DNA of 64,000 bases from Peptococcaceae bacterium. GTDB lineage: Bacteria; Bacillota; Peptococcia; Peptococcales; Peptococcaceae. The notes below the pieces were generated by a model, which was given only the letters and a program-made list of their open reading frames with translations, ran no database searches and was not told where the DNA came from. Below, piece after piece: positions 16,139 to 24,753 of the stretch. Made by a program: the position numbers and the translations under genes. The DNA lies in contig JAHZHI010000053.1 of assembly GCA_019420345.1 (NCBI GenBank), positions 3,430-67,429 of the forward strand, read 5' to 3'. Numbering within the stretch: the stretch's first letter is position 1; the number at the start of each line of letters is the position of its first letter.

Positions 16139-16483
16139 TTATTTGTGACGTTCGACAAATTCCTGCACCGCTTGCTCAACAGCGGCATTCAATGTCATAT
16201 CATGAGCCATCGCCCAAACGGCCATCTGTTTATGAAGATCGGACCCAATGCGTACGTTAAAATTACCCTTAAAAGCTCTGGCCGGCCGGCGTCCCACCGC
16301 CGAACAGAATGCCAAATAGCGGTCCACCGCATCCTGAAACGCCGCTTCCACGCCGTTTAGATTGTCGCACTCAAAATCCACTGAATCCACAATGCCCTGC
16401 ACCTTGCCGCGCAGCAGATGTTCTTCGGCATCGTAGGTCACCTTGGCAACATAGCCCTTGTACTCCAGAACATCCTTCGTCAT
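16139..16483 (-). CDS. HicB-family antitoxin-like protein (no HicA partner)
   Basis: A 114-residue protein. The N-terminal half has the HicB partial RNase-H-like fold (YKGYVAKVTYDAEEHLLRGKVQGI), and residues about 75-114 form a ribbon-helix-helix DNA-binding domain (FNVRIGSDLHKQMAVWA...EQAVQEFVERHK). HicB proteins normally neutralise the mRNA-cleaving toxin HicA and repress the operon; no HicA-sized frame is adjacent on either side. It is therefore a solitary HicB, perhaps a regulator only. The start at 16483 is placed 8 nt after GGGAG. Its promoter CTGACA-N16-TATAAT lies at 16570-16597. Confidence 0.82.
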   Translation of the reverse strand: MTKDVLEYKGYVAKVTYDAEEHLLRGKVQGIVDSVDFECDNLNGVEAAFQDAVDRYLAFCSAVGRRPARAFKGNFNVRIGSDLHKQMAVWAMAHDMTLNAAVEQAVQEFVERHK

Positions 16484-16893
16484 TTTCATCACTCCCTGTT
16501 TAGACGCAGCTGTACCACCGCGCACAGACCTCATCCCGAAAGCCTGCAAAGCCAAATGGCTTTATTTTCATTATACGCAAACTATAGGCTTTGTCAGTGG
16601 TTGCTAAAAACTGGCATTGATTCGTTACTTTATACTCTGCAACTATCCGAAAATGTAACCAATTTGCCTTCAACAACTATTGAAAGCCGTGTCTCTGCCA
16701 GCTACAGCAGCTGCTTCATTTTTCTGCTTTCTCAAATTCCTCTCATTTATGGGTATTCCTTCTTTAAGATATTGTAACAGAAAAAACCGCTTATAAAGGC
16801 AAATTGACGTAAACGACACCATAAGCACCGTGAACAACACGCCTCATGAAAAACACCCAGCGCTCCCTATTCAAGAGTCGCTGGGTGTAAATG
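16484..16893. other. intergenic region with hicB promoter and LytTR-gene terminator
   Basis: Minus-strand promoter CTGACA (16592-16597), 16-bp spacer, TATAAT (16570-16575) for the hicB-like gene. At 16853-16888 a 10-bp hairpin with minus-strand T's terminates the LytTR regulator gene. Nothing else recognisable was seen. Confidence 0.6.
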
Positions 16894-17607
16894 TTAAAGA
16901 CAAAGCTCGCGCATTTTCTGCACCGTATACGCACGCAGAAACTGCTCTTTGTAGGTTCGGCCAAGAGGAATTTCAACGTCGCAATGGCGCAGCAAAACGT
17001 GGCTGCCGCTCACCATCCTCACATGGCGTAGGTTCACCAGAAACGCCTTATGCGCCCGTGCAAACATGTCTGGGTCAAGAAGCGCCACAATTTCGGCAAT
17101 GGTTTTGTAGAGCTGATAGCTCGTCTCACGTGTGACAATCTTCAATCGATGATCGTGGCACTCGCAGTATAGAATCTCATCACAATACAGGCGCACCTGC
17201 ATCTTATTGGCCGTAAAATTGATGGCAATGCGTTTTTCCGACAACCTCTGCATAATGGCATTGAGCGTTTCATTAAACGCCTCCTCCTGCACCGGCTTGT
17301 TGAGAAAGCGAAATGGCGAGCACTGAAAGCAGGCCTGCATGTACTGCGTGTAACTCGTCACAAAGACAATCAACACCTTGTCGTCCATTTTACGGATAGC
17401 ATTGGCGGTGTCGATGCCATTCATTCCCTCCATCTCAATATCAATAAAGAGAGCATCAAAACGACGTCCATTGTATTCGTAATCGGCCACAAGCTCTTCC
17501 CCGCTCTCGTAAGGCTCTGTGTCAATGTTCAGCTCCTGGCGCGCATCGAAGAGGGCCTGCAGATGGTTGATGTGTTCGCGATTGTCGTCGCATATGGCAA
17601 AACGCAT
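16894..17607 (-). CDS. LytTR-family response regulator (orphan, AgrA-like)
   Basis: A 237-residue two-domain regulator: a receiver domain with the phosphoacceptor D56 (DALFIDIEMEGMNG) and a C-terminal LytTR DNA-binding domain (about 130-237). It closely resembles the regulator at 45730-46440, including the ends (HARRLCL there, QKMRELCL here), so they are paralogs. No histidine kinase lies next to it, so it may be served by the kinase at 44414-45733 or one elsewhere. A perfect AT dinucleotide run lies just upstream, within the promoter area. GGGGGAGAGGG is the ribosome-binding site. Confidence 0.9.
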   Translation of the reverse strand: MRFAICDDNREHINHLQALFDARQELNIDTEPYESGEELVADYEYNGRRFDALFIDIEMEGMNGIDTANAIRKMDDKVLIVFVTSYTQYMQACFQCSPFRFLNKPVQEEAFNETLNAIMQRLSEKRIAINFTANKMQVRLYCDEILYCECHDHRLKIVTRETSYQLYKTIAEIVALLDPDMFARAHKAFLVNLRHVRMVSGSHVLLRHCDVEIPLGRTYKEQFLRAYTVQKMRELCL

Positions 17608-17652
17608 AGAAACCCTCTCCCCCTTTATTAAAATATTATTATTGATACAAAT

Positions 17653-17685
<33 letters not shown>

Positions 17686-17787
17686 CGTTAATTTTAACCA
17701 ATCTTTAATCCTGAGTCAATACAAGACACCACTTCAAGCCCTGTATTTACGGTATTTTAACCATTTTTTTGCTCTTCGGTGACAGCT

Positions 17788-18252
17788 TTAGTCACGATGC
17801 AGCGCTCTTTCCATCTGTTCACGCAGCTGACGCAGTGCCCGTTGTTTTCGACGATGCACAGCTGGCTGAGAAATGCCCCAACGCTTTGCCAGATCACGTT
17901 CCGTCGTCTCACCACACACCAGTTGCCAAAGCGCTTCACGCATCTCCGGTGTTAGGGTCTCCAATGCGTCGTACAAACTCCGACGCACCATCTCGTCGAG
18001 CGAATCGTCGTTCGCTGCCAGATGAGCATCCACCGGCATGCCACGTTCTTCTTCCAATTGGTTCCAGGAAAGCTCGTGTTGCCGAGCCTTCGCCGCCAGA
18101 TAGCTGGCATGCTCTTGTTCCTGATAATAGGCGCGATACACCGCTTCTGTTACCGCTACTTCGGCAATGATGCGACGGCTGCGGTCATCGCGCAGCTTCA
18201 GCATACGACAGCCGCCGTTGTCGGCCGTCAAAAAATTCATAGATGCAGTCAT
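17788..18252 (-). CDS. small sigma-70-like transcription factor
   Basis: A 154-residue protein. The C-terminal third is a sigma region-4-like helix-turn-helix (LTPEMREALWQLVCGETTERDLAKRWGISQPAVHRRKQRALRQLREQ, about 100-148). The N-terminal part is helical and could contain a degenerate region 2. Such short sigma-like proteins occur in phage-derived and conjugative elements. The start is the ATG at 18252, with AAAGGAG inside a hairpin (see the element at 18256-18285). It is divergent from the ArpU-like gene. Whether it drives the nearby DUF1659 module is an inference from shared promoter sequence. Confidence 0.72.
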   Translation of the reverse strand: MTASMNFLTADNGGCRMLKLRDDRSRRIIAEVAVTEAVYRAYYQEQEHASYLAAKARQHELSWNQLEEERGMPVDAHLAANDDSLDEMVRRSLYDALETLTPEMREALWQLVCGETTERDLAKRWGISQPAVHRRKQRALRQLREQMERALHRD

Positions 18253-18255
18253 TGT

Positions 18256-18285
18256 GACAGTCTCCTTTAGACTGTCCCGGGACAG
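18256..18285 (-). promoter_or_regulatory. overlapping inverted repeats enclosing the sigma-gene ribosome-binding site
   Basis: In the mRNA, CTGTCCC (78-72) can pair with GGGACAG (85-79) as a 14-bp palindrome, or the second arm's GACAGTCT-type strand (18269-18276) can pair with 18256-18263, placing AAAGG of the Shine-Dalgarno sequence in the loop. The two pairings use common bases (18272-18276) and exclude each other, the layout expected of a translational switch or a protein-binding operator. Confidence 0.55.
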
Positions 18286-18388
18286 ATTCTTGATTCATCG
18301 ATGTGCTTCTATTATCACCGCTGCGAACAATATTGTCAGTGGACACAAAGAATGGAAATATTTTTTCGTTTTTCTATCAGAGTTCCGC

Positions 18389-18417
18389 TTTAAATCGAAC
18401 ATAGTTTCTATTATAAT
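18389..18417 (+). promoter_or_regulatory. putative promoter of the ArpU-like gene
   Basis: TATAAT at 18412-18417 with a weak TTTAAA at 18389-18394, spacing 17 bp, about 80 nt before the chosen start. Confidence 0.4.
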
Positions 18418-18496
18418 GGAAGTAGCTCACGACACGACCTTTGCCACAACGTGTAATGTTGACAGGAAGATGACAGAAAAAGGAGGAATGATCGTC

Positions 18497-18955
18497 ATGC
18501 CGTCAAAATCAAGACTCATGCGTCACTTTGAACAGGAGTGGCACGCCGCTGATCAAGACCCACGTGTTGTGATGAAACAAGTGCGTCAGCTATTGCGCAG
18601 CTACCGCGAGCTGGCATGGCGTGCCTCGCTGGACAGTCAGCAAGCAAACGCTGATTCAGCAGAGCTGGCCAGCGGGCGCGCGCTCATTGACAGCTTGCTG
18701 GGACACGAGGCCAGCGTCAACGCCCCCCAGCAGAACTATGGCGCCGCGGCCAGTCTGATGCGCCGTACACTGGCTGCCGTTTCGGCCTTTCCACAAAACG
18801 GCCCGCTTTACCACGCCATCCTCGAAGGCGTCTATTTCAGCGACACCCCCAGCGGAGACAGCGCGCTCTGGCCAGAGCTTCACATTGAACGCAGCACCTA
18901 TTACCAACGCAAACAAGAGGCCATCGCTCTGTTTGGCACGCTGATTCAGAAATAG
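18497..18955 (+). CDS. ArpU/DUF1492-like phage-type transcriptional regulator
   Basis: A 152-residue protein with a long helical N-terminus and a C-terminal helix-turn-helix of the ArpU kind: YHAILEGVYF...ELHIERSTYYQRKQEAIALFGTLI. ArpU-like proteins control late or lysis genes of Gram-positive phages. The ATG at 18497 is 10 nt after AGGAGG; ATGs at 18467 and 18488 are less well placed. Its position opposite the sigma-like gene, near the amidase/DUF2335 module, supports a phage-derived regulatory circuit. Family assignment is by pattern only. Confidence 0.65.
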   Translation: MPSKSRLMRHFEQEWHAADQDPRVVMKQVRQLLRSYRELAWRASLDSQQANADSAELASGRALIDSLLGHEASVNAPQQNYGAAASLMRRTLAAVSAFPQNGPLYHAILEGVYFSDTPSGDSALWPELHIERSTYYQRKQEAIALFGTLIQK

Positions 18956-19014
18956 CGCCGAGCCGCTGCCCAAATAGCCAAAGCGCGTATGCAATTTTTA
19001 TGCCCTAGCGCGGC

Positions 19015-19043
19015 TTGCAATGCAGCGCCCATTCCCTTAAAAT
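19015..19043 (+). promoter_or_regulatory. thiM promoter
   Basis: TTGCAA (19015-19020), 17-bp spacer, TAAAAT (19038-19043). The leader is only about 30 nt, too short for a TPP riboswitch, and none is seen. Confidence 0.65.
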
Positions 19044-19076
19044 AAAGCGTGATGACCATTGAACGAAGGAGGCCAT

Positions 19077-19934
19077 ATGGTGGAACAAACGTTTCTGACG
19101 CCGCACGAAACGGCGCCATTCGCAGAATCCTTTGCAGCCGTACAAACCAAGCACCCGCTGGTCGACTGCATCACCAACATTGTAACCGTTAACGACATTG
19201 CCAACGGACTCTTGGCAATTGACGCTCGACCAGTCATGGCCAGTGCGCCGGAAGAAATCACCTTTTTCACGGCTCGCGCCGACGCTCTGCTGCTCAATCT
19301 GGGCGCCACCAGTGCTGAACAACGCCAGGCTATGCTGCTCGGTGCTGCAGAAGCCAATCGCCTAGGAAAACCCGTCGTCATCGACCCCGTCGGTGTCGGC
19401 ACCTCACCTTTGCGCCGCACACAGCTGGCGCAGCTCCTGAGCGAGCATCAAATCGCCTGCCTCCGCGGCAACATCAGCGAAATCAAAGCCCTTGCCGGAC
19501 TTTCCACCGACGCTGGCGGTGTCGATGCTTCAGAAGCAGATCTCGAAGACCCACGCGCCTTCACCCTCGCCGCCGACATGGCAAAAAATCTAGCCGCTGC
19601 ACACAATACCATCATTGCCATCAGCGGACCTCGCGACATCGTCTCCGATGGGCACTCCACTTACGTTGTCAACGGCGGCAACGCTATGATGACCCGCGTC
19701 ACCGGCAGTGGCTGCACCCTCACCGGCATCGTCGCCGCTTTCATCGCAGCCGCACCAGACGACCCTCTGCGCGCCGTCACCGCCGCCATCGGACTCATGT
19801 GCCAAGCCGGCGATCGCGCCCTTGCTAAAGCAGGCTATCATGCCACGGCCAGCTTCCGCACCGCTATGTTTGACGCCCTCTCAGCCATCACGCCGGAAGA
19901 ACTCCGCACCAGCTTGCATCTGGAACAACTATAA
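19077..19934 (+). CDS. thiM: hydroxyethylthiazole kinase
   Basis: Phosphorylates 4-methyl-5-(2-hydroxyethyl)thiazole for thiamine salvage. The 285-residue ribokinase-like protein shows the ThiM signatures PLVDCITNIVTVNDIANG (N-terminal), GKPVVIDPVGVG (middle) and RVTGSGCTLTGIVAAF with the catalytic Cys/Gly loop near the C-terminus. The ATG at 19077 follows AGGAGG by 4 nt; an in-frame ATG at 19059 precedes the ribosome-binding site. The HAD phosphatase gene follows after 12 bp. thiD and thiE are not in the window. Confidence 0.95.
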   Translation: MVEQTFLTPHETAPFAESFAAVQTKHPLVDCITNIVTVNDIANGLLAIDARPVMASAPEEITFFTARADALLLNLGATSAEQRQAMLLGAAEANRLGKPVVIDPVGVGTSPLRRTQLAQLLSEHQIACLRGNISEIKALAGLSTDAGGVDASEADLEDPRAFTLAADMAKNLAAAHNTIIAISGPRDIVSDGHSTYVVNGGNAMMTRVTGSGCTLTGIVAAFIAAAPDDPLRAVTAAIGLMCQAGDRALAKAGYHATASFRTAMFDALSAITPEELRTSLHLEQL

Positions 19935-19946
19935 AAGGAGGATCTC

Positions 19947-20621
19947 ATGATCAAAGGAATACTCTTCGATATGGACGGCACCCTCGCCGATACCATTCAA
20001 TACTGGATGGAAATCATCCCTAATTTCATTCGCCAACAGGGCTTCGAACCTGATGAAGATGCCCTTACCTCAGACAAGCTCCACGCCATGAGCCTGAGCG
20101 ACTCTGCTGCCGTCATTTGCGACTTCTACAAGCTTGATATGACCCCAAAAGAAGTCACCGATGCCTGGTACCACGAAGCCAACCGCATTTACACCGACGT
20201 CGCCCCACTCAAAGCCGGCGCCTACGACTTTGTGCACCGTCTGCACAACCTGGGCCTGCCGCTGGTGCTTGTCACCAACAACGACAAAGCCCTCGCCGAC
20301 GCCCTGCTCACGCGCACCGGCATCCGCGACTGCTTCAAAGACCTCTACTGCGGCTTCAACCTGGGCTTGGGCAAAACCGAGCCAACCCTCATCGAGCTTG
20401 CCCGCAAAGCCGTCGGCAGCGACGCCTGCGACACCTGGATGTTTGAAGACAGCCTCGGCCCTATTCGCACCGCCAAAAGCATCGGCATTCACACCGCCGC
20501 CATGCTCGACCAATACCACGATGCCGCCGAAATCGCCGCCGTGCGCGAAGAAGCCGAAACCGTATTCGAAAACTACGCCCAGGCCGACGCCTGGCTCACC
20601 GCCATGCTCAGCCAACAATAA
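19947..20621 (+). CDS. HAD-superfamily phosphatase (beta-phosphoglucomutase/Gph-like)
   Basis: A 224-residue hydrolase. Motif I DMDGTLAD gives the nucleophile D8 and acid/base D10; motif II is VTNN; motif III is the Lys of GKTEP; motif IV is FEDS. A helical cap (about 20-90) marks subclass IA. It is co-transcribed with thiM (12-bp gap, AAAGGAGG), so a role with thiamine-related phosphate esters is possible, but substrates of this class cannot be predicted from sequence. A pair of terminators follows. Confidence 0.85.
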   Translation: MIKGILFDMDGTLADTIQYWMEIIPNFIRQQGFEPDEDALTSDKLHAMSLSDSAAVICDFYKLDMTPKEVTDAWYHEANRIYTDVAPLKAGAYDFVHRLHNLGLPLVLVTNNDKALADALLTRTGIRDCFKDLYCGFNLGLGKTEPTLIELARKAVGSDACDTWMFEDSLGPIRTAKSIGIHTAAMLDQYHDAAEIAAVREEAETVFENYAQADAWLTAMLSQQ

Positions 20622-20627
20622 ACAAAC

Positions 20628-20665
20628 AAGCTGCCCCGCGGCCCCAATCGGCCGCCAGGCAGCTT
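20628..20665 (+). terminator. terminator of thiM-HAD operon
   Basis: A GC-rich hairpin built on AAGCTGCC/GGCAGCTT with an inner GCGGCC/GGCCGC stem is followed by TTCTT. Confidence 0.85.
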
Positions 20666-20679
20666 TTCTTGTGCAAATA

Positions 20680-20717
20680 AAAAAACCGACTGTTCCGTGA
20701 GGAACGGTCGGTTTTTT
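20680..20717. terminator. bidirectional terminator between convergent operons
   Basis: A 17-bp stem with one mismatch (20680-20696 with 20701-20717) and A6/T6 ends also terminates the minus-strand SLH gene. Confidence 0.9.
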
Positions 20718-20736
20718 GTGTGTTGTTTACTGGGCG

Positions 20737-23097
20737 TTATGCCATGACATTTTCCAGAAAGCGCTGGAACATGGCTGCCACTTGAGCGCGGGTTGCCGTG
20801 CCTTGTGGCGCGAGGGTATCTTCAGTCATGCCGCTGATGATCCCTTCCGATACGGCCCAGCTCATGACGTCGCTTGCCCATGGGCTGACGCTGTCTGCAT
20901 CGCTATAAGCGTCGAGGCTTGCGCGGGCGCTCACATCGAGGCCTTTGTAGTCGGCGTAGCGATAGAGGATCGACGCCATCTGTTCGCGGGTGATTGGGTC
21001 GTTTGGCCCAAAGGTGCCGTCGCCATAGCCGCCGACGATGCCTTCGCTGGCTGCCCAGGCCACTGGGTCGGCGTACCAGTCACCACCGGCCACGTCGCTG
21101 AAGTCGGCGCTGCCAACAGCAGGGCTGCCTTCCAGGCGGTGCAACATGGAAACGATCATGCCGCGGGTGGTGGTGGTGTTTGGTTCAAAGGTGGTGGCGC
21201 TGGTGCCGGTCATCAGGCCATTGTCGTATGCATACTGCACAGCGTCGGTGTACCATGCCCCTGGAACCACATCGTTGAAGATGTCAGCCACCGTGGTAGA
21301 TGGTTCTTCTGGCTGTTCTGGGTCAACCCAGTCAGGATCTTCTGCAAAGGCAGCGCTGATGCTGACTTTACTGCTTGGCATGGTGAAGCTGTAGGTGCCA
21401 TCGCCATTGTCGATGACTTCCAGTTCTTTGCCGCCAGCAGTCACGCTCAGCGTATCCAGCATATAGCCAGCATTCGGTGTTGCAGTGATGGTCACCGTTT
21501 CACCTTCGGTGGCATACTTGTCCACAGTGACACTGCCATTGTCCGGCTGAGCCACGCTGATTTCATAACTGTATTTGCCAGTGTAATGATAGGTCGATAC
21601 CGTCACTATGCAGGAAGCTGTTTCTTCTCCGGCTTTTGCAGTGATGGTCGCCATGCCATCCTTGTGCGCGGTAACAACGCCGTTTTGGGTAACTGTTGCA
21701 ACATCTTCATTATCTGAAGACCATTCAACAGCATCAGTTGTGTTTTCAGGTGTCACCGTAGCAACCAATGTCGCTGTATTTGGCGTTGTGTTGCTATACA
21801 GATTCAGCGTATCGCGATCCAGAGTGATGCCAGTGGCAGAAACAATAATTTTCCCATCCGACCCGACAACTACCCCCCCTTCAGGCGCGGTAACAACAGG
21901 ACCTCCACTCTCCTGCACTGTTGCACCAGCAGGCACGGTAATTGTGCCATCTTTGTTAACGCTTGGCGTTTGACCTTGAGCACTTCCAGCTGTAATTGTT
22001 GTGCCACTTTGTGTGGTAATGCTGCCACCCTCAGGCACCGTGGCAATACCGTTGGTCACTGTAGGCGTCCAAGACTGGCTCTCTGCTGTTCCGATAGTAT
22101 TGCCGAATTGGTCTACAATCGTGCCGGTAAAGGTATTGCCTTCATTATAATTATCTAATGTAAACGAACTGTTTTTGCCAACAGTTAGTTCCTCATTTGT
22201 TTTTTTCATCAGCTGAATCGTTGTAGGAGACCCTGATTCACTATGACCTTTTGCATCCACCGCATCTTGCAGTGTGTCATAAAGATACGCATTGCCACCT
22301 TCGACAACCATTGCTGTGGTATCCTCCGAAGTAATAACTGTTTTATTCTCATCTATTCCAGCTGAGATGGATAAATATTCTGATCCGTCTGGTTTTCCTA
22401 CTCCTTGCGGAAGCGTAGTGTTATTCCCATAAAGATTCTTAAATGTTCCTGAAACAGCCTCAATCGTTGTTGTATTATAACCAAAACCACTCAGAGCTGA
22501 GCCGTCCACATCAATGACACTATTTTCAACTCTTAGAGCACCATTATGGTGATCTCTTGCTATTATTCCACCAGTAAAAGCGACCCTGCTATTCATCGCA
22601 ACCAATTCTACATTACTTATTTCAACAGAATGTTCTGAAATACTGAAAAGACCAGCTGTCATCGTCCCTGAATTAGAAAAATCTAACTGGATAACACCAT
22701 TCTTAATGATACTTCCTGAAGTCTTACCAGAAATCACCCCTCCACAAACAGTCCCAGAAGTGTCTCCATCATGCTTAATATTTATGACATGTCCATTGAG
22801 ATCCAAACAAGAGCTCTCTAGCATGAATCCGCAGTAAAACGAACCACCATAATATTCCGTTGTATTTAATTCAATATCTCGTACTAATTTGACAATCTGC
22901 ATGGTGTCAGCACTTTGACCTGCAGAAGATTGAGCATCATTCAGCGCGGTTTGCAAATCTGTATATTCCTCTAATACCGTTTGGCCATCAGGACTAAGTC
23001 GCTGTGCGACAATCTCCTCACTTGCATCAGCTTTAGGCACATAGCACGAAAACGCTATTAGAAGCGAAAGACATATTGCAATGATTTTCTTTACCAT
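20737..23097 (-). CDS. SLH-anchored surface protein with Big_2 and InlB-type repeat domains
   Basis: A 786-residue secreted protein. The signal peptide (about 1-25, ending KADA) is followed by a beta-rich region; a Big_2-like Ig domain at about 430-515 (ITLDRDTLNLYSNTTP...); an InlB/Flg_new-like repeat at about 530-600 (GYMLDTLSVTAGGKELEV); and three SLH domains from about 610 to the end (WYTDAVQYAYDNGLMTG, WYADPVAWAASEGIVGG, WASDVMSWAVSEGIISG). SLH domains bind secondary cell-wall polymer. The 3' half is G+C-rich like the genome, while the 5' third is A+T-rich, suggesting a mosaic origin. It follows the frameshifted GLUG gene by 15 bp and probably shares its switchable promoter. Confidence 0.93.
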   Translation of the reverse strand: MVKKIIAICLSLLIAFSCYVPKADASEEIVAQRLSPDGQTVLEEYTDLQTALNDAQSSAGQSADTMQIVKLVRDIELNTTEYYGGSFYCGFMLESSCLDLNGHVINIKHDGDTSGTVCGGVISGKTSGSIIKNGVIQLDFSNSGTMTAGLFSISEHSVEISNVELVAMNSRVAFTGGIIARDHHNGALRVENSVIDVDGSALSGFGYNTTTIEAVSGTFKNLYGNNTTLPQGVGKPDGSEYLSISAGIDENKTVITSEDTTAMVVEGGNAYLYDTLQDAVDAKGHSESGSPTTIQLMKKTNEELTVGKNSSFTLDNYNEGNTFTGTIVDQFGNTIGTAESQSWTPTVTNGIATVPEGGSITTQSGTTITAGSAQGQTPSVNKDGTITVPAGATVQESGGPVVTAPEGGVVVGSDGKIIVSATGITLDRDTLNLYSNTTPNTATLVATVTPENTTDAVEWSSDNEDVATVTQNGVVTAHKDGMATITAKAGEETASCIVTVSTYHYTGKYSYEISVAQPDNGSVTVDKYATEGETVTITATPNAGYMLDTLSVTAGGKELEVIDNGDGTYSFTMPSSKVSISAAFAEDPDWVDPEQPEEPSTTVADIFNDVVPGAWYTDAVQYAYDNGLMTGTSATTFEPNTTTTRGMIVSMLHRLEGSPAVGSADFSDVAGGDWYADPVAWAASEGIVGGYGDGTFGPNDPITREQMASILYRYADYKGLDVSARASLDAYSDADSVSPWASDVMSWAVSEGIISGMTEDTLAPQGTATRAQVAAMFQRFLENVMA

Positions 23098-23112
23098 ATT
23101 TATACCTCTTAA

Positions 23113-24346
23113 TCAGTTCTCCACATAAGGGCTTGGCGTTAAATTATCTGGTGTTACAGCATTTACCATCCCAGAATTTGTGCAACCTGTTATTTTAACA
23201 TATAAATGGTCGATATTATTAGTGCCATCACCATATGCATATGTAATTGGATATCCAAAAATAGCTCCACATTTACCGGCTGTACCGCTAATATTTCCTG
23301 AATTTGTGCAACCAGTCATGGAAGTTAAAGTTTTATTTGAATTAGGTTGACTTTGTCCTGGTGTAACACCTAATGTTCCAACAATACCTCCTGAACGAGG
23401 ACCAGTGATGGTGCCAGAATTTGAACAGTCACTCACAGAACTCCCTTTTGAAGGGCTATATAAACCGCCAAGTCTAGGGTTATAAGCGTCAAAGCCAATG
23501 ATCCCACCAGTACCATAATTTCCAGTAGCAGTTATATCGCCTTCATTATGGCAGCTCTCAATAGCGGCCTGATCAGAATAGCCAATAATGCCACCCACTT
23601 CCGTATTGCCATTCACATTCCCGTAATTATAGCAATCGGTAACTGTAGCAGGGCCACCCGTCACAAAAATAAACGAAGTATCAAAATCATGGGAAGCCCC
23701 AATTACACCACCAGTATACATTCCACTACCGGTAACACTAGCGCAGTTTATGCATCCTGAAATTTCGGCTCTATCGCGCGCACTCCCAATCACACCACCA
23801 ACACGATTAATACCTACAACAGTGCAATGTTCACCAGCTGTTACATCAATAACATGCCCCTGATGGATCGACCCAATCACAGCAGCGGCAGCAGCTTCGT
23901 TTTCTGTCTCAGAACTATTAACAGTTATATAATCTACTGTGAGATTTTTTAACTGTTCCATTTTCAACAAAGCCAAATATCCCCATATTATATGCTGAGG
24001 CAATAGTTGCATGAGAGATGGTAAAACCTTTTCCGTCAAAAGTCCCTCTATATGCATAGGTAATAGAATTTTCGTTGGCATTTCCGATAGGAGTAAAAAC
24101 TGCATTATCTAAATTAATATTTGCTGTTAACTCAGCATTCGCTGAAGTCTCTCCACCATTAACCAATGCCGAAAAGGCCTGCAAATCTGCTGCTGAGCCA
24201 ATCTGATAGACACCATTGACCTTCGTTAAATTTTGTGTCGCCACCTCAGCAGTCGATTCACTAGATAAATCCGCCGCAAAGGCTACAGGCACCATGGTTG
24301 TCAGCATGGCGATGGTCATAAAGATTGCAATCAATTTACGCTTCAT
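23113..24346 (-). pseudogene. GLUG-repeat surface protein interrupted by a frameshift in an A6 tract
   Basis: The first frame (24346 to about 23945) encodes a signal peptide (MKRKLIAIFMTIAML...VAFAAD) and the start of a GLUG domain, then leaves frame at six A's (T's 23945-23950 on the plus strand) and stops at 23918. The second frame continues without a proper start to 23113 and carries repeated GLUG-type units such as GGVIGSARDRAEISGC, GGIIGYSDQAAIESC and GGIVGTLG. Removing one A gives GFVENGTVKNLTVDYITVN across the join and a 410-residue protein. It may be a true null allele, a phase-off state from slippage, or a sequencing error. No SLH domain is present. Confidence 0.8.
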
Positions 24347-24538
24347 AAAAATTACCTCCCATTCTTTTCTTCATCATCAACAAAAGCATGTGGCAACTGT
24401 GCATCGATTTGCATTTGTCTTTTTAGGTTTTTTCACCCATATAATATCTTTGCACATTACCATAACAATAAAAAATTGCTGATTCTAGCATCCCTCCTTT
24501 TAAACGCTGCGTCATTCATCATTATTATAACAACTTTG

Positions 24539-24753
24539 TTTTTGTTATGTTGTTATCAAATGATGATAATATTACCTCTTATTTTCATTATATATGGTTC
24601 ACGCGTCATATGCAATAATTTACGGAATATTTCTCATTCTAAATAAGCGAGTGTAGGGCCCTCGCTTATTTGCTCTGTGCAGATGACAATATGATGGCCC
24701 ATGAAATTAAACTTTGATAGTTTGCTGATCGACGCGTAACAACATAACAAAAA
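24539..24753. repeat. invertible-element candidate: 17-bp perfect inverted repeats 181 bp apart
   Basis: 24539-24555 and 24737-24753 are exact reverse complements (TTTTTGTTATGTTGTTA and TAACAACATAACAAAAA). The left copy is itself part of a dyad, ATAACAAC (24527-24534) and GTTGTTAT (24549-24556), resembling the two-arm site of a tyrosine recombinase. The right copy begins right after the stop codon of the recombinase gene. A promoter lies between them. Confidence 0.85.
24587..24615 (-). promoter_or_regulatory. promoter inside the invertible segment, aimed at the surface-protein genes
   Basis: On the minus strand TTGCAT (24610-24615), exactly 17 bp, TATAAT (24587-24592). In the present orientation it reads left across the left repeat toward the GLUG gene at 24346. 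Inversion would point it toward the 3' end of the recombinase gene instead. Confidence 0.75.

Larger units (their letters stand above)
24347..24753. other. switch region upstream of the surface-protein genes
   Basis: This A+T-rich stretch contains the inverted repeats at 24539-24555 and 24737-24753, the promoter at 24587-24615 and a 10-bp hairpin (24642-24651 with 24661-24670). At 24491-24423 a 22-codon frame (MLESAIFYCY...) has AAAGGAGGG immediately before its ATG and could be a leader peptide; this is weak. Confidence 0.7.

Noticed and set aside
16139..16800. Complete HicAB toxin-antitoxin pair
   Set aside because: Only a HicB-like gene is found; no HicA frame on either strand.
19015..19077. 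TPP riboswitch before thiM
   Set aside because: The promoter leaves only about 30 nt of leader, and no thi-box sequence is present.
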